Below, in pieces: positions 5,801 through 8,509 of a stretch of 8,509 bases of DNA. Position numbers and translations under genes: made by a program. Positions within the stretch are counted from its first letter, which is position 1. Every line of letters begins with the position of its first letter. The DNA is from Thermoplasmata archaeon (lineage in GTDB: Archaea; Thermoplasmatota; Thermoplasmata; UBA10834), in NCBI GenBank assembly GCA_013331315.1, contig DUGQ01000002.1, positions 1 to 8,509 of the forward strand, given 5' to 3'. The notes beneath the pieces are model-generated. The model did not search any database, was not told where the DNA came from, and worked only from the letters and a program-made list of their open reading frames with translations.

Positions 5801-5984
5801 GCGGTTCACCCTGTACCCGAAGGTACCTGGCTAGGGCATCTAGCCGTTGTGGCCACGAGGTCGCAAGGACCTTGAGCTTCCCGAGGGCTCGCGCACCTCA
5901 GTACCGCAAAGAACGTAGGCGGGCTTAACTTCTGGGTTCGGGATGAGACCAGGTGTGGCCCCGCCACTTTGGCCGTCAAACCGC
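5801..5984 (-). rRNA. rrf: 5S ribosomal RNA with an apparent insertion of about 57 nt
   Basis: The 5S identity is clear. The loop B-C core CCCGAACCCAGAAGTTAAG lies at 5941-5923. Helix II pairs GGCGGG (5965-5960) with CCCGCC (5923-5918). Helix IV is GAGG/CCTC with a GCGA loop, and the loop E signature GGTACTG...GGGAA is present. Helix V pairs CTTTG (5911-5907) with CAAGG (5874-5870). The 5' strand of helix I, GCGGTTTG (5984-5977), has no adequate partner just after helix V. It pairs fully with TGAACCGC (5808-5801), and the helix continues through an A.G mismatch to a C-G pair. The mature RNA would therefore be about 184 nt instead of about 122, with extra sequence at about 5867-5811 in loop A. 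The 5' end is supported by a TATA box centred about 29 nt upstream. The gene is not linked to 16S or 23S rRNA in this window. The ends are predictions; a conventional model may report a shorter or truncated hit. Confidence 0.92.
5811..5867 (-). other. Inserted segment inside the 5S rRNA
   Basis: This segment lies between the helix V 3' strand and the helix I 3' strand, where a normal 5S RNA has at most a few bases. It can form GGCTAG/CTAGCC (5845-5840 with 5834-5829, loop ATGCC) and GTACC/GGTAC (5826-5822 with 5817-5813) closing a C(UUCG)G tetraloop, an exceptionally stable type. A third hairpin, GGTC/GACC (5871-5868 with 5862-5859), would compete with the last pairs of helix V. The site is close to that of the known 108-nt insertion in Halococcus morrhuae 5S rRNA; sequence relatedness is not implied. 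Confidence 0.7.
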
Positions 5985-6009
5985 TCTTCGGCCGACTAAT
6001 ACAGATTCG

Positions 6010-6017
6010 ATATATAA
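6010..6017 (-). promoter_or_regulatory. TATA box of the 5S rRNA gene
   Basis: The minus strand reads TCTTATATATCGAA, with core TTATATAT. Its centre is about 29 nt upstream of 5984, placing the transcript start almost exactly at the predicted mature 5' end. The 5S RNA is thus probably made as its own unit with little or no 5' leader to remove. Confidence 0.7.
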
Positions 6018-6073
6018 GACTTGCCGAGGTCGTCAACGAGAGGTCGCCCCCTGACCCGCCCACAGACACGAGC

Positions 6074-6084
6074 GTACCTACACG
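6074..6084 (+). promoter_or_regulatory. Shared upstream element, copy 2 (GTACCTACACG)
   Basis: This is identical over 11 bp to the element at 5710-5720 and points toward the HAD phosphatase gene. A weak TATA-like TTGAATAG (6089-6096) follows 4 bp later, and the ATG is at 6126. The arrangement mirrors that upstream of the zinc-ribbon gene. Confidence 0.4.
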
Positions 6085-6125
6085 CACATTGAATAGCGAC
6101 GGTGGTCTTCGCCAGACCGCTTGAC

Positions 6126-6869
6126 ATGAGACGATTGGGAACGGTCACCTTCGACCTCTGGGACACGCTGATACAGGAAGTACCTGGAGGTTCACTCGAG
6201 GTCGCGAGGATCCGGATGGAGAAGATCTCGGACATTCTCAAGGCGCGCGGAAGGCCACATCCGATGGAGGAGATCGGCGAGGCCTATGCCAAAACAGGGA
6301 GCTTCCTCGACCTCGCGTGGGGCAAGTGCAGGGACATGACGGTGAGGGACCAGGTGCTGTTCATGCTGAGCTGCATCGAGTGGCGGCTGCCGTCGAAGCT
6401 CGGCAACGAAGGGTTCTCCGAGGTGGAGGAGGCGTACGCCGTCAGCATGCTCGAGCACAGGCCGATCCTGCTGCCCGACGCGAAGGGGGTCCTGGAGGAG
6501 GTGCGGTCGATGGGGCTGCGGCTGGGACTAGTGTCGAACACCGGAAGGACACCGGGGTCCATCCTGAGGACCGTCATCAAGGACCAGGGAATCCTCGAGT
6601 ATTTCGACGTCACCACATTCTCCGACGAGGTCCTGGTCAGGAAGCCGGCTCAGGCGATATTCAGGACCACTCTCGAAGGGCTCAGGGCGCCGCCAAGGGC
6701 CTCGTTGCATGTGGGGGACGACCCGCGAGCCGATGTCGATGGCGCGAAGGACTGCGGGATGATGGCCGTCCAGGTGCGAACCGAGAAGCAACACTCAAAC
6801 GCGAGGGCGGACGCCCACGCGCAACGGCTCAAGGATGTCGTCGGGATCGTCGATTCTCTCAGACGGTGA
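6126..6869 (+). CDS. HAD-superfamily hydrolase (probable phosphatase)
   Basis: HAD enzymes of this type remove phosphate from small molecules through an aspartyl-phosphate intermediate, with Mg2+. The 248-residue product has all four motifs. Motif I is FDLWDT, with nucleophile D10 and acid/base D13. Motif II is SNTG (137-140), motif III is K173 in RKPAQAIF, and motif IV is GDDPRAD (197-203). About 120 mostly helical residues between motifs I and II form a C1 cap, as in the phosphoglycolate phosphatase/haloacid dehalogenase-like subfamily I. The substrate cannot be read from the sequence. The ATG at 6126 is chosen because it puts motif I at residues 9-14; an in-frame GTG at 6102 would add eight residues that are not typical of the family. 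No Shine-Dalgarno sequence precedes the ATG. The gene is divergent from the 5S gene and ends 2 nt before the convergent DUF92 gene. Confidence 0.92.
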   Translation: MRRLGTVTFDLWDTLIQEVPGGSLEVARIRMEKISDILKARGRPHPMEEIGEAYAKTGSFLDLAWGKCRDMTVRDQVLFMLSCIEWRLPSKLGNEGFSEVEEAYAVSMLEHRPILLPDAKGVLEEVRSMGLRLGLVSNTGRTPGSILRTVIKDQGILEYFDVTTFSDEVLVRKPAQAIFRTTLEGLRAPPRASLHVGDDPRADVDGAKDCGMMAVQVRTEKQHSNARADAHAQRLKDVVGIVDSLRR

Positions 6870-6871
6870 GA

Positions 6872-7660
6872 TCAGGCGGAGCCCAGGGCGAAGAGCAGCG
6901 CGAGCACGGTGCCTATCGCTATCGATATGAAGTTGTTCCCCAGCTTGCCGACCTTCCCCTTTCTCTCCCAAGTGGCTCCGATCACACTGTCTATCTGACA
7001 CCCGAAGAAGCCGCACAGCATCGGTATCAGCAACGTCCTCGGACCTGCGAGGAGGTCGGTGTCGAGGGTGGCGAACACGACGTACGCCACGACGGACGTG
7101 TACGCCGCGGCGACGAAGGCGACGATCGTACCCGTGAGCGAGACTCCGCCGTCCACGCCCCGCTTGACGCGTTTGAGGGTGGTGATCAAGTAGACCCGAG
7201 GGTCGATTATGCCAATCTCGCTAGCGGCCGTGTCGGACGCGGCGACCGCGATAGATGAAACGAACAGGAAGCTCGCCACGTCCTTCGGGAACGGGTTGGG
7301 GCTGGCACCGCCGTTCGCGACGACCTCCCCGAGGAAGCTGACGAGCGCGATGGCCGTCGGTATCCCACCGTTGGCGACGATGTTCCTCCAGGTCCTCTCG
7401 CCCTTCGTCCCTTCCTGGAAACCCTCTGCCTGCTTCCACTCGAACCTGTACTTGGTCGCGCCGAAGCTGGTGATGAGGAAGACCAAGAGGAGGACGAGCC
7501 ACAGGACGCTCCCGCATACCCCGATAATCATTCCCACGGCGAAGGCCGCGAGCGAGCCTGATAGGTCGAATATCTTCTTGCGGTACGACGCCCCCGCCAT
7601 TGCGAGGCAGAAGATCGTCACGCCGACAAGCGTGACCACGTCGGGAACGGGAATCGCCAT
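6872..7660 (-). CDS. DUF92/TMEM19-family integral membrane protein
   Basis: The 262-residue polytopic protein has hydrophobic segments at about 8-25, 36-50, 51-68, 100-115, 128-142, 173-200, 205-225 and 240-260. It carries the family signatures: KYRFEWK (70-76), EGTKGERTWRNIVANG (83-98), SDTAASEIG (142-150) and the GVDGGVSLTGT loop (168-178). The family includes plant VTE6, a phytyl-phosphate kinase, and human TMEM19; the archaeal members are mostly uncharacterised. By analogy this protein may phosphorylate a prenyl monophosphate such as geranylgeranyl phosphate in the membrane, feeding salvage into the lipid pathway whose genes lie 3-5 kb away. That function is inference only. The ATG at 7660 is preceded by AGGTGAG with about 3-4 nt spacing. 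The gene begins 15 nt after the stop of the partial membrane protein gene and is very probably cotranscribed with it. Confidence 0.9.
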   Translation of the reverse strand: MAIPVPDVVTLVGVTIFCLAMAGASYRKKIFDLSGSLAAFAVGMIIGVCGSVLWLVLLLVFLITSFGATKYRFEWKQAEGFQEGTKGERTWRNIVANGGIPTAIALVSFLGEVVANGGASPNPFPKDVASFLFVSSIAVAASDTAASEIGIIDPRVYLITTLKRVKRGVDGGVSLTGTIVAFVAAAYTSVVAYVVFATLDTDLLAGPRTLLIPMLCGFFGCQIDSVIGATWERKGKVGKLGNNFISIAIGTVLALLFALGSA

Positions 7661-7675
7661 ATTCTCACCTGGCCT

Positions 7676-8509
7676 TCACTTCAGATTGCCCGGGAACGCG
7701 GGCGCCCTGGAATACAGCTTCTTCATTATGTCGTTTACGCCCCGGACCTTGTCTAGGTCCCCGTCCCAATCCAGTAGCTCTAGGGAGAAGGCCTCCTCTA
7801 TCTCGTCCACCACCGTCTTCATGCGGCGCGTGACCTTCCTGGAGGCCTTGCCGTGCAGCACCGCAGCCAGGAAGACGCTCCCGCCGCGCTCGACGAGGAC
7901 CGACTTGCCGCCGAACTCCAGCTTGCGCAGCGTGAAGGAGGTGTCGTCCTTGAAAGAGTCCCTGACGAAGTCCTGGATCGCGACGAACATGCTCCCCAGG
8001 ACCTGGTCGTCCATTCCGGGCTTGAGCCTGCGGGTGCTGTGGGCCATGAGCCTGCCGTCGTTGTATATCACGAATGTCTCGTCGACGGCTATCTTCGACT
8101 CGCGCACGAAGTACGCCGCCGTGCCGAGGGCGGCCGCGATCGCGAGGGCGAGGAGGTACGGCCACGCGGCGTCGATGAAGTGCATCTTGACATGGATGGA
8201 GTATGTGGTCTCGCTCTCAGCGGTGTTGCCTGCTAGGTCCTCCGCCTCGAACCAGTACGTTATCGTCCCCGTCCTCATCGGTATCTCGACGACCGCGTAG
8301 AAGACGCCGCCGCCGATTGACTTCATCAGCACGGGCAGCGGCGAATCCGCCCCCGGGAACCGGATGAGGAGGAACACCCTCTCATCGTCCACGTTGGCGT
8401 CGTCGACGGAGACCGTGATGTTCAGCCTGTCACCCGCGTACGCCTCCGTCGGGTTAGACTGCAGCGTCACGACCGGGGCGACGCTGTCGATGATGATGTC
8501 TATCCCGTC
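7676..8509 (-). CDS. Surface/sensor-like single-pass membrane protein, N-terminus beyond window
   Basis: The frame is open to the right edge, so 277 C-terminal residues are visible; the GTG at 8470 is internal rather than the true start. Numbered from the edge, residues 8-108 look like an Ig/cadherin-type beta-sandwich of archaeal surface proteins: DSVAPVVTLQSNP at its start, TGTITYWFEAEDLAGNTAES later. One membrane helix follows (about 116-135, YLLALAIAAALG...). Residues 143-250 form a soluble domain with IYNDGRLMAHSTRRLKPGMD, MFVAIQDFVRDSF, SVLVERGGSVFLAAVLHG and a C-terminal helix. Its pattern (strands, helix, strands, helix) recalls roadblock/longin-like sensor folds, which is a guess from pattern. 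Topology would be beta-sandwich outside and sensor-like domain inside. I do not know its role. The gene precedes the DUF92 gene by 15 nt in the same direction. Confidence 0.85.
   Translation of the reverse strand, partial: DGIDIIIDSVAPVVTLQSNPTEAYAGDRLNITVSVDDANVDDERVFLLIRFPGADSPLPVLMKSIGGGVFYAVVEIPMRTGTITYWFEAEDLAGNTAESETTYSIHVKMHFIDAAWPYLLALAIAAALGTAAYFVRESKIAVDETFVIYNDGRLMAHSTRRLKPGMDDQVLGSMFVAIQDFVRDSFKDDTSFTLRKLEFGGKSVLVERGGSVFLAAVLHGKASRKVTRRMKTVVDEIEEAFSLELLDWDGDLDKVRGVNDIMKKLYSRAPAFPGNLK

Noticed and set aside
5859..5984. 5S rRNA of conventional length ending near 5859-5868
   Set aside because: The sequence just after helix V (CTTGCGACC) cannot pair with GGTTTGAC beyond three or four bases, whereas TGAACCGC at 5808-5801 pairs over eight. 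I kept the longer form but note that the 3' end is unproven.
5985..6125. Search for a tRNA or small RNA gene between the 5S and HAD genes
   Set aside because: No cloverleaf, GTTCRA T-loop box with acceptor pairing, or C/D box pair is visible. The region is accounted for by the 5S TATA box, the 11-bp element and a weak TATA-like site.
6317..7258. Plus-strand open frame of 313 codons overlapping the HAD gene
   Set aside because: It is a different frame of the HAD gene continuing antisense into DUF92. The translation is Gly/Arg-rich without motifs.
7209..8300. Long open frame of 363 codons on the plus strand
   Set aside because: It is antisense to the DUF92 and surface-protein genes, both of which show real family motifs and membrane topology. 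Its translation is Ser/Arg/Pro-rich with no domain, as expected of a shadow frame in GC-rich DNA.
1..8509. CRISPR arrays, insertion sequences, attachment sites and prophage genes
   Set aside because: No spaced direct repeats, transposase or integrase motifs were seen. The genes are ordinary archaeal core functions.

Overview
The window looks like chromosomal DNA of a GC-rich euryarchaeon, most likely a member of the Thermoplasmatota. The archaeal assignment rests on an Alba chromatin protein, RadB, a Bud32-type KEOPS kinase, isopentenyl phosphate kinase, type 2 IPP isomerase, and TATA boxes about 25-30 nt upstream of inferred transcript starts. Several genes begin with GTG or TTG. A 5S rRNA gene standing alone behind its own TATA box, away from any 16S or 23S gene, recalls the unlinked rRNA genes of Thermoplasma. 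The lineage is inferred from content; I could not run a phylogeny.

Layout from left to right: a partial Bud32 kinase gene (minus, running off the left edge) is divergent from radB (plus). RadB meets a minus-strand isoprenoid operon tail to tail, and the two stop codons share one CTAG. That operon is transcribed as IPK, then IDI-2, then a short-chain polyprenyl (probably geranylgeranyl) diphosphate synthase. The order matches the order of the reactions: isopentenyl phosphate to IPP, IPP to and from DMAPP, then GGPP for archaeal lipids. Upstream of it lie a strong 35-bp hairpin, alba with a clear TATA box and ribosome binding site, and a gene for a membrane-anchored protein with helical repeats and a double zinc ribbon. 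Next comes the 5S rRNA gene (minus). A HAD phosphatase gene (plus) is divergent from it. The HAD gene is convergent, with a 2-nt gap, with a minus-strand pair: a DUF92/TMEM19 membrane protein and, upstream of it, a partial surface-sensor-like membrane protein that runs off the right edge.

The most unusual element is the 5S rRNA. The 5' strand of its terminal helix has no good partner where a 5S of about 122 nt should end. It finds a partner about 57 nt further on, so the RNA appears to carry an insertion in loop A, between helix V and the 3' strand of helix I. The inserted segment can fold into hairpins, one with a C(UUCG)G loop. This is close to the site of the known large insertion in Halococcus morrhuae 5S rRNA. 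A second notable point is a perfect 11-bp element, GTACCTACACG, upstream of the TATA regions of both genes flanking the 5S locus, in the same orientation relative to each gene.
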